Source: Spirogloea muscicola (taxonomy: Eukaryota > Streptophyta > Zygnematophyceae > Spirogloeales > Spirogloeaceae). From it: DNA of 19,521 nucleotides. The stretch lies in contig WELB01000338.1 of assembly GCA_009602725.1 (NCBI GenBank), forward strand, positions 27,681 to 47,201. The letters run 5' to 3'. Positions 8,907 through 16,345 of this stretch are shown piece by piece; positions within the stretch are counted from its first letter, which is position 1; every line of letters starts with the position of its first letter. The position numbers and the translations under genes are program-made. The notes beneath the pieces were generated by a model. That model saw nothing but the letters and a program-made list of their open reading frames with translations. It did not search any database and was not told the DNA's origin.

Positions 8907-8925
8907 GGCTGGCTTCTGCCAGCCC
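8907..8925 (+). repeat. 3' stem-loop motif
   Basis: GGCTGGC-TTCT-GCCAGCC, with a degenerate box after it. It lies about 60 bp downstream of the SRG-stop of the deleted element, the position expected for its 3' UTR. Confidence 0.65.
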
Positions 8926-8952
8926 CTCTCTTCTATGAGAAAAGGGGGCCTA

Positions 8953-9050
8953 GTCCTTCGTACTCCGGCTCCTTCAGACCTTGTCCATTCCTTTGGGCTG
9001 CCCTTTCCCAGCCACCAGTCAATCTGGCCGCGCCTCCTTCTTAGCCAGCT
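8953..9050 (+). repeat. Stem-loop unit, long-loop subtype
   Basis: It matches 678-760, including GGGCTGCCCTTTCCCAGCC (8995-9013; one arm mismatch) and ACCAGTCAATCTGGCCGCGC. Confidence 0.6.
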
Positions 9051-9134
9051 CATGACCCACTTAACAAGACATTTGCAAGGCTAGGATTGGCCTCCCTTTC
9101 AATTCCATGCGCACCGCGCGCCTTCTCAGTTGCT

Positions 9135-9180
9135 AAGTATCCCCCTCGTCGGGCCCGCGTTCCCGAAGGTGGGCCTTGGA
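9135..9180 (+). repeat. CTCGTCGGGCCCGC repeat end with hairpin (9152-9175)
   Basis: GGCCCGCGTT (9152-9161) pairs with AAGGTGGGCC (9166-9175) except for one mismatch and one U-G pair. Homologous hairpins lie at 15896-15919 and 16416-16439. Confidence 0.55.
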
Positions 9181-9300
9181 AAAGATCGTGTATTAGAAAG
9201 AAATGTAGGCCAAATGGCCAGGTACAAAGGCAAGCACATCTAAAAATCTACATAACCTACAGCAGATTGACCCGCTCAATAACCACGGGTCAAAACATAA
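9177..9300 (-). repeat. Retroelement 3' UTR variant I, inverted copy
   Basis: The reverse complement reads GGTTATTGAGCGGGTCAATC and then GTGCTTGCCTTTGTACCTGG, the variant I tail seen at 285-404. Bases 9183-9246 form a perfect 64-bp inverted repeat with 9796-9859. Confidence 0.7.
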
Positions 9301-9344
9301 AGGTCACTACTCGATGCATGAATACTAGATGCCAGGAACGGAGC

Positions 9345-9577
9345 CCTTCTGTCACCTACTAGAGCGCTTCCATGGGGAGCCGGTTGACTTCCCTGCAGCC
9401 GGGTCGCTGGCGCAAGTGTATCGAATGCGCCTGGACGTCTCGCTGCAGAGGTCCATGGCCCGGGCGCTGCACCTTCGTGCCGGCAGAGCCCTCGCTGCTG
9501 CCTCTGGCTCTGGCCAGGGGACCCACTTCCAGGAGCCCAGCATCTCTGATCTGCGGCTGCTTAGCAGGGGTTACTGA
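9345..9577 (+). pseudogene. RLE C-terminal relic, well preserved
   Basis: The frame is open to TGA 9575-9577 and contains AGSLAQVYRMRLDVSLQRS, RAGRALAAASGSGQG and SDLRLLSRGY-stop, colinear with 13970-14144. The 5' side changes abruptly to the inverted 3' UTR fragment. It is a 5'-truncated copy, not a gene. Confidence 0.7.
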
Positions 9578-9590
9578 GTGTCTCGTAGCA

Positions 9591-9701
9591 GCTTTGTTTC
9601 TGTTACTTAGCGCTTCCCCTGGCCCCCTTCTCGTACTCTGTTCATTCTTTTTCGGGCTGGTTGTTCCAGCCCCTATTCTCAAAGGGCGAGCACTTTCTTC
9701 T
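9591..9701 (+). repeat. 110-bp dispersed repeat, copy 2 (stem-loop 9654-9672)
   Basis: It lies directly after the relic's stop codon and so shows that this repeat is the 3' UTR of the element (variant II). It is nearly identical to 1696-1806 and contains GGGCTGG-TTGTT-CCAGCCC. GGGCGAGC (9684-9691) is also complementary to GCTCGCCC (9709-9716). Confidence 0.8.
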
Positions 9702-9773
9702 TACTAGAGCTCGCCCAGCTTTCTGGTGGAGCCTTTCCTCTTCCTTTGGCTTTGAACATTGTCCATTCTTTTT

Positions 9774-9792
9774 GGGTTGGCTTTGCCAGCCC
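9774..9792 (+). repeat. 3' stem-loop motif, U-G variant
   Basis: GGGTTGGC-TTT-GCCAGCCC, identical to the copy at 1515, with the same TCCATTCTTTTT-type left flank. Confidence 0.75.
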
Positions 9793-9795
9793 CTC

Positions 9796-9859
9796 TTTTT
9801 AGATGTGCTTGCCTTTGTACCTGGCCATTTGGCCTACATTTCTTTCTAATACACGATCT
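9796..9859 (+). repeat. 64-bp arm of a perfect inverted repeat
   Basis: It is the exact reverse complement of 9183-9246 and belongs to the variant I 3' UTR. Confidence 0.8.
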
Positions 9860-9862
9860 CTC

Positions 9863-9915
9863 CTCTTCTCAATGGGCGAGCACCTTCTTTCTTCTCAATG
9901 GGCGAGCACCTTCTT
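9863..9915 (+). repeat. Tandem duplication of the GGGCGAGCAC box
   Basis: CTTCTCAATGGGCGAGCACC occurs twice, 32 bp apart, with CTT-rich spacers. The next endonuclease relic starts right after the second box. Confidence 0.7.
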
Positions 9916-9916
9916 C

Positions 9917-9996
9917 TTTCCTCTGGCTCTGGCCAGGGGACCCACTTCCAGGAGCCTAGCATCTCTGATCTGCGGCTGGTGAGCAGGGGTTACTGA
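9917..9996 (+). pseudogene. Short RLE C-terminal relic
   Basis: SGSGQGTHFQEPSISDLRL followed by VSRGY-stop, almost the same DNA as 9501-9577. The truncation point is at the duplicated box. Confidence 0.65.
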
Positions 9997-10081
9997 GTGA
10001 GTAGCTGCTTTGTTTCTTTGTGTGCTTGTTTTTCTTAGCACTTCCCCTGGCCCCCTTCTCGTACTCAGTTCATTCTTTTTT

Positions 10082-10100
10082 GGGCTGGCTTTTCCAGCCC
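10082..10100 (+). repeat. 3' stem-loop motif, perfect
   Basis: GGGCTGG-CTTTT-CCAGCCC, the same as at 422. It is the 3' UTR of the relic just upstream and marks the left edge of the long element. Confidence 0.8.
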
Positions 10101-10469
10101 CTATCCTTCTTGGCGCTAGGCCGCCTCCGCCACCCCCTCCGAAACCCCGGGCCGCCGCCGGCACCACCGCCGGCGGCGCCCGCCATGGGGTCCGCGGCGG
10201 CGAGCAGGCCCCCTCTCGATCCGGCCCCCGCGCCGGCCTCCGCCGCCACCGCCGCCTCCGTCGCCGCTGCGCCGACTGCCGTCGCCCCATCTGCGCCTTC
10301 TGGGCGCCGTCGCCGGAGCCGGAGCCCCGAGTACCCCCCGGCCAAGTTCGCTTGGCCGCAGCGTCTCCTCCTCCTCTCCGCCCTGGATTTCGTCACCACG
10401 CCACCTTCGCCGCAGCCCCCCCTTCCTCCGCCGCCTCCATCCCCGCCTGAGGCGCCAGCGGACGCGCAT

Positions 10470-11150
10470 TGCCCAATCTGCCCGCGGGATTTCGCCACTC
10501 CTCGCGGTGTCAGCGTGCACCGGAAGCATTGCAAGGGGTATCCCTGCCCCGCCGGCGCGACGCCCAATGTGGCCGCCGCAGCATGCAATTCCATCGCCAC
10601 GGTCCTGGCAGCCTCACCCCAGGAGCAGGCCGCGGAGGAGCACATATCGCCTCCTGCCCAGCCGCCATCCCCACCGCCGTCGCCGCCGCCGCCGTCAACA
10701 CCGTCGCCGCCACTACCGCCACCGCCCCCCCAGAGTCCATCCTCGCTGAGCCAGCCACCCGCCACGACCTCGTCGCCGCTTCCCCCGCCTGAGCTGCCGC
10801 CTTCCCAGCCATCCACCATCCCACCTCTCGAGCCACCCTGCCCCCGCCGTCGGCGCCCTCGACGCCGCCCTCGTCACCGCCGCCTCCGCCTTCACCGACC
10901 GCACCAGCTCCACCACCCTCGCCCCCACCTCACTCGCCCGACTACCTGCTGTGCCATTTCTGCCAGGCGACCTTCACCACGCGGTCAGGCCGGGCCAACC
11001 ATGCGCGAGCCTGTGAGAGCCGCAACAACCGTGTGGAGCAGACGCGGAGCGCCGCGGCTGCGGGTGGCCGCCGAGGCGGACCAGGCAGGCCAGTCCCTCC
11101 CGCGCCTTCCCCTCCCACGCCTCAGCACTGGCAGTGGCTGGCCGGCCTCG
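10470..11150 (+). other. N-terminal domain: two CCHC-type zinc fingers and Pro-rich linker
   Basis: Finger 1 (10470-10532, starts CPICPRDF) and finger 2 (10952-11014, starts CHFCQATF) share exactly C-X2-C-X12-H-X3-C. About 140 residues rich in Pro and Ser lie between them, with EEHISPPA conserved in the 8-kb derivative. A basic segment (GGPGRPVPPAPSPPTPQHWQW) follows finger 2. In R2-class proteins this region contacts target DNA; that role here is inferred. Confidence 0.65.
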
Positions 11151-11459
11151 ACCTGCCTGCAGTCCACCGCCAGGCGGCCCTCCCGCTTGTGCGCCATGTC
11201 CCCTGCTGGGTGCGCCCGCACATTTGTCGCGCGCTCCGCCTGGCGATCCAGCGGATTGTCCGAGACCACCGGGATGAGACGGCCTGGAAGCTCTTCCTCC
11301 TCTTCCCCCGGCTGCTGCTCGGGCGCGTCCCCCACGATGGCCGCAGGCAGGGCCTGCAGCCCCTCCTGGAGCGCGTCCAGCTGTTCGAGAGCGAACATTG
11401 GGAGGAGCTCCTCGAGTGCCACGACGCGGCTGTGGCAGCCTTGGCAGTAAAACCGAGGT

Positions 11460-12590
11460 GATGAGCGGGCAGCTCCAGACAGGGCCGCCAACGTCCGCCG
11501 GGCATTGCGCTTCGGTCATGCGGGCGAGCTGTCCAGGGCAGTCCAGGCCCTGGACGACTCGGTGCTGGCGCCAACCAATGCAGTCACACGGGCGGCCCTG
11601 GAATCCCCGCACCCTGAGGCCCGCTCCCCCCTGCCTCCGTGGCTGGCCACCTTCGCCCCGCCGGAGGAGGTGGCCCTCGACAACGACGCTCTTCAGCAGG
11701 CTTTGCAGAGCAGCCGCCGCGCAGCCGCTGGAGGTCCGTCACACATGCTCACCGAGCATCTCCGCAAGCTCTTCCTGGAGGGAGAACCAAGTGACTTCCA
11801 GGCGCTTCACCAGGTGTGCCAGCTCCTTGCTCGCGACCAGGTCCCGGCCAGCATCAGCGGCGGCATCCGCACCAGCACGCTGCTGGCCCTCAGCAAGGCC
11901 AATGGGGGGGTCAGGCCCATTGCCGTCGGCGAAGTGCTCTACCGCCTGGTGGGGTGCGCACTATTGCAACAGCACGCGGGGCTGGCCCAGGCACACCTGG
12001 CACCCCACCAGTTCGGCGCGGGGCTGCGGAGCGGCGGTGAGGTGGTCGTGCACGGCGTACGGACCCCCTTGGACCTGATCCCCGGATGGATGGCCTTGGC
12101 GGTAGATGTCCAGAATGCGTTTAACAGCGCAAACCGGGATGTCATCGCAGAGGAGCTAAGGGCGGCCTTCCCCAGCCTCCTCCCTTTCTTCATGCTGGGA
12201 TATGGGCAGCCAAGCGACCTGCTGTGGCGGACAGGGCATGGGGTGGTGGAGGTCCTCCATTCCTCCACAGGGGCACGCCAAGGAGATCCGCTGGCTGGGC
12301 TCTACTACGCGCTGGCTCACAACCGTGCGCTGCTGGCCATGGTCGCAGCTCACCCGGGCGTCCGCGCCCCCACGTATGCTGACGACATAATGCTGGTGGG
12401 GCCGCCAGACGACGTCATGGCAGCCTTTGACACCTTCAAAGTGCAGCTGGGCGCGATCGGCTTGGGCATCCGCGCAGCCAAATGCAGCGCTTGGTCTTCC
12501 CAGGGCTTGCCAGCCCACCTGCGCTTGCCCTCGAGCTGTCAAACACCAGCTAAGGGCTTCATCCTCCTCGGCGCCACCATAGGAGAATAA
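11460..12590 (+). other. Reverse transcriptase domain of the element
   Basis: RT motifs appear in order: GGVRPIAVGE near 11907-11940; AVDVQNAFNSANR with the catalytic Asp at 12105; ARQGDPLAGLYYAL with QGDP at 12279-12290; YADD at 12375-12386; and GFILLGATIG near 12555. The catalytic residues are all present. The frame stops at TAA 12588-12590, while the homology continues one base over. Confidence 0.85.
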
Positions 12591-13701
12591 GGGCTTCTAC
12601 GAGCTACAGATTCTACTAATTGCCAGCCTGCAAGGATGGCCTGACCGCCAGGCTGCCTATGAGGATGCAATTTCTGTCGCCTTTGTGATGGAGCAGCTCC
12701 AGGCACGACTGCTGGAGCACCTCCAGCCGGCGGACCGCCTCCACACGCTGCAAGACATGCAGCTGGCGACCGCCATGCTAACCAGGTGCATTGCCCAGCG
12801 TCCAGAATACCTGGCCCGCGTCCTCCCTCCCTCCCCTGCTGTGAAGGCGGCATACGTGGCTTTTGACTCTGGCATTCTGGCGAGCGCTGCCACTTTCCTG
12901 CAACACCCCGGCTTCCTCACCACACCAGCCGAGTTGCTCCAGGCTAGCCTGCCTGCTAGTTGTGGCGGTCTGGGCTGCCGCCCAGTCGCCCGCGCCTGCG
13001 AGGCTGCCTACCTGGGCAGCTGGGCCCAGGTTGCCGCACCCATCAGCTGGCGGTTCCAAGCTCACGGCATCCGCACCTTGGAGCTGGTGGTAGCTGAAGT
13101 GGAGAGCGGCTTGTTGCCTTTCCAGGCTGCTCTCCGCGCTGCCCGCGACGCGCTCCTGGCGGCCCACCCCGACATGTCGATGCAGGTCCTCCCGTTCATC
13201 CACCTTGCGCACACCCCCCACCTGCGGGCCCAGGCCCGCTACACTGCGCTTGTGGACAAAGCAGCCTATGACCAGGTGGTGGAGCTCCTTCCGCCGCACG
13301 ACATCCGAGGGCGCGCCCAAATCCTCTCCGCCTCCTTTCTGGGGCGGGCGTGGCTATCAGCACTCTCCATCTACGCGGAGCTGACAATTCCAGACGCGGT
13401 ATTCAGGATGGCGGCCCACCGGCTCCTTGGCCTCCTCCCTCCCTGCCTCGTCGGGGTCCAACAGCGCGAGTACGGTGCCCGCCACGATGATCCTGCGGCG
13501 CTGGCGACCCACATGCCCCGCTGCGTGCACAGGGGCGAGCGGACAGGTTCACACGACCTCCTGCGAGACGCCATGCAGGGTGTGTTCCTGGAGGCCGGCT
13601 ACAAGGTGGCATTGGAGAACTCGATGATCATGCCCATCCTGCGGGGCGCTGACAGCTTCACACCCGCGGCGCGGACCTCGTTGCCACTACGCCCGGAGGA
13701 G
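12586..13701 (+). other. Thumb/connector region of the element
   Basis: A long frame continues from the RT: LHTLQDMQLATAMLTRC, then CGGLGCRPVARACEAAYLGS, a motif pattern common to this RT group, and a segment with HMPRCVHRGERTGSHDLLRD. R2-type proteins carry a CCHC knuckle before the endonuclease. Only its His-Cys half is clear here; the two leading Cys seem lost. Confidence 0.6.
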
Positions 13702-14144
13702 GTCCGCGTATCATCGCTGATGTGGTGACTGCAGATTGCGTTGATTTGGCCAACCCCGCGAAGTCGGTGACGCTCGTCGGGCATGCGGTCGCTTTGGCGG
13801 CTCGGAGTAAGGAGCGCAAGTACTCTGACCACCTTCCAGGTGATGCCTTCGCGGCTCTGGCCATTGACGTACACGGGGCCTTCGGCAGTGGCTGGCTGGA
13901 TCTCCTCCAGCGGCTTGCCCGGGAGGCCATCGAGCGGCGGCAGGGTTCGCCAGGCTTCAATGCTGCCGGCTCCCTCGCAGAGGTCTTTTGGATGAGGCTG
14001 GCGGTCTCACTGCAGCGCTCTTTGGCTCATGCGGTCCACGCGCGCGCTGGCCGTGCTATGGCTGCTGCTTTTGGGTCTCGGCAGAGTGCCGCTTTTCCTG
14101 CTTCGAGTCACTCTGATTTGCTGTTGCTCACACGTGGATACTGA
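13690..14144 (+). other. Restriction-like endonuclease domain of the element
   Basis: RPEE (13690-13701), then in the next frame PRIIADVV (Asp at 13719), K.RKYSDH and AIDVHGAFG match the order R-P-D/E ... D-V ... K-x-x-K-Y seen in R2-class RLEs of the PD-(D/E)XK fold. The usual PD is PE in this reading, next to the frameshift, so the exact residue is uncertain. The C-terminus RAGRAMAAAFGS...LTRGY is the part shared by all the relics. Confidence 0.65.
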
Positions 14145-14242
14145 GCATCCATCTGAATCTCCCTCCGCACCATCTTGTGCTTTATAGCGTAGTCCTTTTT
14201 TGGCACTTCTTTCTTTGGCATTGGACATTGTCGATTCTTTCT

Positions 14243-14261
14243 GGGTTGGCTTTGCCAGCCC
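14243..14261 (+). repeat. 3' stem-loop motif of the long element, U-G variant
   Basis: GGGTTGGC-TTT-GCCAGCCC, 98 bp after the ORF stop. The box CTTCTCTATGGGCGAGCTC follows, with a one-base change. Confidence 0.8.
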
Positions 14262-14289
14262 CTCTTCTCTATGGGCGAGCTCTTCTCTC

Positions 14290-14506
14290 CCAGGGCTGAC
14301 ACCTTGGGACTGCTGCAAAGCCGGCTTGCGGTCTTGTTCCGATCGTACTTCCGTCTTCACATTCTGCGTACCTGGCAGCGAGGGTGCCAAGGAGGAGCTG
14401 GACTTTGTTGTTATCAATGACAAGACAGGAGAGACGCACCAAGGTAGGGTTGTTCCGAGTGGCATGAACAGACTCACTGTGGTGCGTCTTGGTCCATCAT
14501 GCTAGC
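14290..14506 (+). pseudogene. Dead copy 2 of gene A/B exon 1, interrupted by a solo LTR
   Basis: GAKEELDFVVINDKTGETHQ and VVPSGM match the family, after which a deletion changes frame. The LTR splits the exon. The remaining end, 15192-15213 (CTAGCTGCACATTCAAGGCCAG), still abuts the splice donor GTAAGC. The colinear, uninterrupted sequence is at 7057-7290. Confidence 0.75.
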
Positions 14507-15191
14507 TGTAACAATTTTACATGGCTGGAATGTCAATGCAACAGTAACGTATTGACAGATGCCTGGAGACTAGACACCTCATCGGGCTGATAAATAAATT
14601 GACTGTCAGTGCCACAGGAAAGGCTTGACAGATGCCTGGAGACGGACAATTTCACCAGGCTGGGCAGCGTGGCTTTAAGATAGAGCTGAGAGCTGCGCAA
14701 CCCGGAGTCGTGACACGCGAGACAGCATGGTGCTGGCGATGGAACGGGGACGGGAGGTGGCAGTGCTGTAGACTGCCTTGACGGCGTTGTTAGTCGTTAG
14801 TGATGACGGCTGACGATAGCCTGGGGGTAGTGACCGTCAGCTGCTAGTGACGGGGGACCGTCAGTACGGCGGTGGTTGCCGATGGATGGGTAGATTGTCG
14901 GTGGTAGCCCGTTGATAGCCGTCGACAGGTCGTGGACGGGTCGTCAACGAGAGACTGGGTGCCAAATGTCCCACCCGGGCCCGTATGGCCGGGCTCGCAG
15001 TCCGTCGGGCTATATAGAGGGCACCCGAGATGGGAGGGGGGGTGAGTTCTTCACCCAACCTCGGACCCCTGGACCCTTGCCCCTGCAATAACCGTTGCTC
15101 AATTTTACCGTTGCGGCCCCATCCCAATGCCTCCCCGCTTTTCCTTGCGCCGCCGGCAGCCCGGGCTTGGCGATCCACAGCATTCCTTACA
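14507..15191 (+). mobile_element. Solo LTR (685 bp)
   Basis: The ends are TGTAAC...CTTACA, i.e. TG...CA. Flanking CTAGC is duplicated at 14502-14506 and 15192-15196. The paralogous segment at 7269-7273 has a single CTAGC with contiguous flanks, which is the empty site. Inside are a 19-bp direct repeat TTGACAGATGCCTGGAGAC (14552-14570, 14625-14643) as in U3 enhancers and a TATATAGA box at 15011-15018. No primer-binding site, polypurine tract or gag-pol is present, so one LTR remains after recombination. Orientation is taken from the TATA box. Superfamily not assignable. Confidence 0.85.
15011..15018 (+). promoter_or_regulatory. TATA box of the solo LTR
   Basis: TATATAGA in a GC-rich setting about 180 bp before the LTR 3' end fits a U3 promoter. 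Transcription from it would run into 15192 onward. Confidence 0.5.
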
Positions 15192-15221
15192 CTAGCTGCA
15201 CATTCAAGGCCAGGTAAGCAT

Positions 15222-15443
15222 ATGAGGCTTCACATCAAGCACGCATTTCAAGGTCCAGACTTCATGATTCAAGAGTTGTACTTTTCAGACTATGATGAGG
15301 AAATCCCAGAAGTGCGGACTTCAGCCTTGTCGCAAGTCGCTCAAATGACCAGCAGTTACCTGCATGAAAGATGGCAAAGGAAGCCCAGAGAGGTGCTTGA
15401 GCGGCAACTTGCTGGCCTGCGCAGCCCACTGGGGGCACATTGA
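15222..15443 (+). CDS. Possible 73-aa ORF in the duplicated segment
   Basis: ATG 15222 to TGA 15441-15443 encodes a soluble, charged peptide (DYDEEIPEVRTSALSQVAQM; ERWQRKPREVLERQLAGL) with no signal peptide and no family that I recognise. It begins 9 nt after the family splice donor, so it lies where intron 1 would be. The left copy (7301-7515) has lost the frame through an indel and a stop. Its coding status is unproven. Confidence 0.3.
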   Translation: MRLHIKHAFQGPDFMIQELYFSDYDEEIPEVRTSALSQVAQMTSSYLHERWQRKPREVLERQLAGLRSPLGAH

Positions 15444-15624
15444 CGATTCCGGCTGCTGGGCTCCGCTCAATGTCAGATGGAAACGCGTGACCTGCGACAT
15501 TGGCGACTTGTAGCGTCCCCACGTTACGGGCGCTTAACCTCGAGTTACCGCTAACATAAAGTATCGGTGTCGCGGCCAAGTTTCGGTATGCTCCCGCGCC
15601 CGAAGGACGCCAGTGTGCCGCGCG

Positions 15625-15705
15625 AGTCACCGCGTGTGACGCGCCGGTGACGCGCGAGGTGACGCGAGGTGTGACGCGCCTGCAGGCAGTGTCACGCGGA
15701 GGCGC
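15625..15705 (+). repeat. GTGACGCG-rich CpG tract, right copy
   Basis: Four or more GTGACGCG-like words stand in direct order, each separated by a few bases, then GCCTGCAGGCAGTGTCACGC. TGACG cores resemble bZIP sites, but nothing shows function. Confidence 0.45.
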
Positions 15706-15765
15706 GCGCAGCTTCCAGCAGTGAAGGCCGGTTGGCCGGGTGTTCACGAATCTACCCACTTGGTG

Positions 15766-15885
15766 TTACTGAGCGGGTCAATCTGCTGTGGGTGATGTAC
15801 GTCACTAGATATGCCTTTCTTTTTACTTGGTCATTTTGGCCTTCGTTTGTCTCATATGCACAAACATTCTCTCGTACTAAGTATC
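15766..15885 (+). repeat. Retroelement 3' UTR variant I, extremely 5'-truncated copy
   Basis: GTTACTGAGCGGGTCAATCT reproduces the stop-codon context and tail of the copy at 285-404, continuing to TTCTCTCGTACTAAGTATC. Only 3' UTR is present. Confidence 0.6.
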
Positions 15886-16345
15886 ATGCTCGTCGGGCGC
15901 GCCTTTTCGAAGGCGAGCCTTAATGCGACCCTTTTGAGACCGCTGGGGATTTTGGCACATGAAGCACCGCAAGTAGCGGGCTGAGACCAGACTCGGGGTA
16001 TTTCGAAGTAAAGCTCTTTCAAAATCAAGCGGGGTTTGTTAAAAAACCAGCCCAGAAAGATGAACAAGGTCCAAAAGGAAGAAAGGCGCCCAGATCACAC
16101 AGCTATGCAAGAGACTAAACCAAATGGGAGCTTCGTAAGTCGGTCCGGATCAGTGAGGCCCACGAGAGAGAGAGGCACAGCCCTGCTGCTGCCTGCTGCT
16201 GCAGCCCGTCGACGCAGTCCTGCTGCTGCCTGCTGCCTCAGCAGCCCGTCGCTACGGATCTTCACCGGCTCTTCTGTGAGTAGTCTGTGGCTACCCCTCT
16301 CGGGGGACAGTTGTGGCTTTGGCGAGAGGTGACACGAAGGCGCGC
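15870..16345 (+). repeat. 517-bp-period duplication, copy 1
   Basis: It pairs with 16391-16850: both run from the CGTCGGGC hairpin (15896-15919 here) through AGCACCGCAAGTAGCGGGCT, an inverted stem-loop remnant (16035-16053, minus) and GCGCCCAGATCACACAGCTA (16086) to a CTG-rich tract. ORFs on either strand are chance frames. Confidence 0.7.

Larger units (their letters stand above)
7962..8925 (+). mobile_element. Internally deleted, non-autonomous derivative of the RLE retroelement
   Basis: The unit holds the 5' Pro-rich and zinc-finger part of the element, then jumps at about 8785-8795 to the last 60 bp of the endonuclease ORF (EPSISDLRLLSRG-stop) and to a stem-loop (8907-8925). The whole RT and most of the endonuclease, some 3 kb, are missing. 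It keeps both termini, so it could in principle be copied in trans. Boundaries are approximate. Confidence 0.6.
10185..14144 (+). pseudogene. Retroelement polyprotein ORF with four frameshifts
   Basis: Starting at ATG 10185, homology to the family requires these frame changes: about 10835 (C-run), about 11450-11460 (near AAAACC), about 12585 (at a TAA) and about 13695-13705 (GGAGGAGG). The final frame ends at TGA 14142-14144 after LTRGY. The reconstructed order spans about 1,310 codons. All pieces are colinear and uninterrupted between shifts, so the copy is young or the shifts include assembly errors in GC-rich runs. As read it cannot give a full protein. Confidence 0.7.
10101..14289 (+). 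mobile_element. Nearly full-length RLE-type (R2/NeSL-like) non-LTR retrotransposon, degraded
   Basis: It has the order zinc finger, zinc finger, reverse transcriptase, thumb-like region and C-terminal restriction-like endonuclease in one former ORF, followed by a 3' UTR with stem-loop 14243-14261. No LTRs, integrase, RNase H or apurinic endonuclease domain is seen. Left boundary: end of the previous copy's stem-loop. Right boundary: start of the duplicated segment at 14290. No poly(A) tail or clear target duplication is visible. Single-ORF architecture with N-terminal fingers and C-terminal RLE is the hallmark of the early-branching non-LTR clades. Confidence 0.7.
15192..15761 (+). repeat. 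Segmental duplication, right copy (part after the LTR)
   Basis: It corresponds to 7269-7831 with a few percent divergence and about 7 bp of net indels. It ends at ACGAATCTACCCACTT, exactly where the left copy switches to other repeats. Confidence 0.8.

Noticed and set aside
10985-11612. Minus-strand ORFs opposite the retroelement
   Set aside because: Shadow frames of GC-rich coding DNA; the plus strand carries the family homology.
11460-12590. Group II intron or bacterial retron as the source of the RT
   Set aside because: No intron RNA domains, and N-terminal fingers plus a C-terminal RLE are the non-LTR layout; surrounding genes have spliceosomal introns.
15030-15221. Extension of the 73-aa ORF upstream into the solo LTR (start at 15030)
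   Set aside because: The extra codons are LTR sequence and are absent from the other duplicate.
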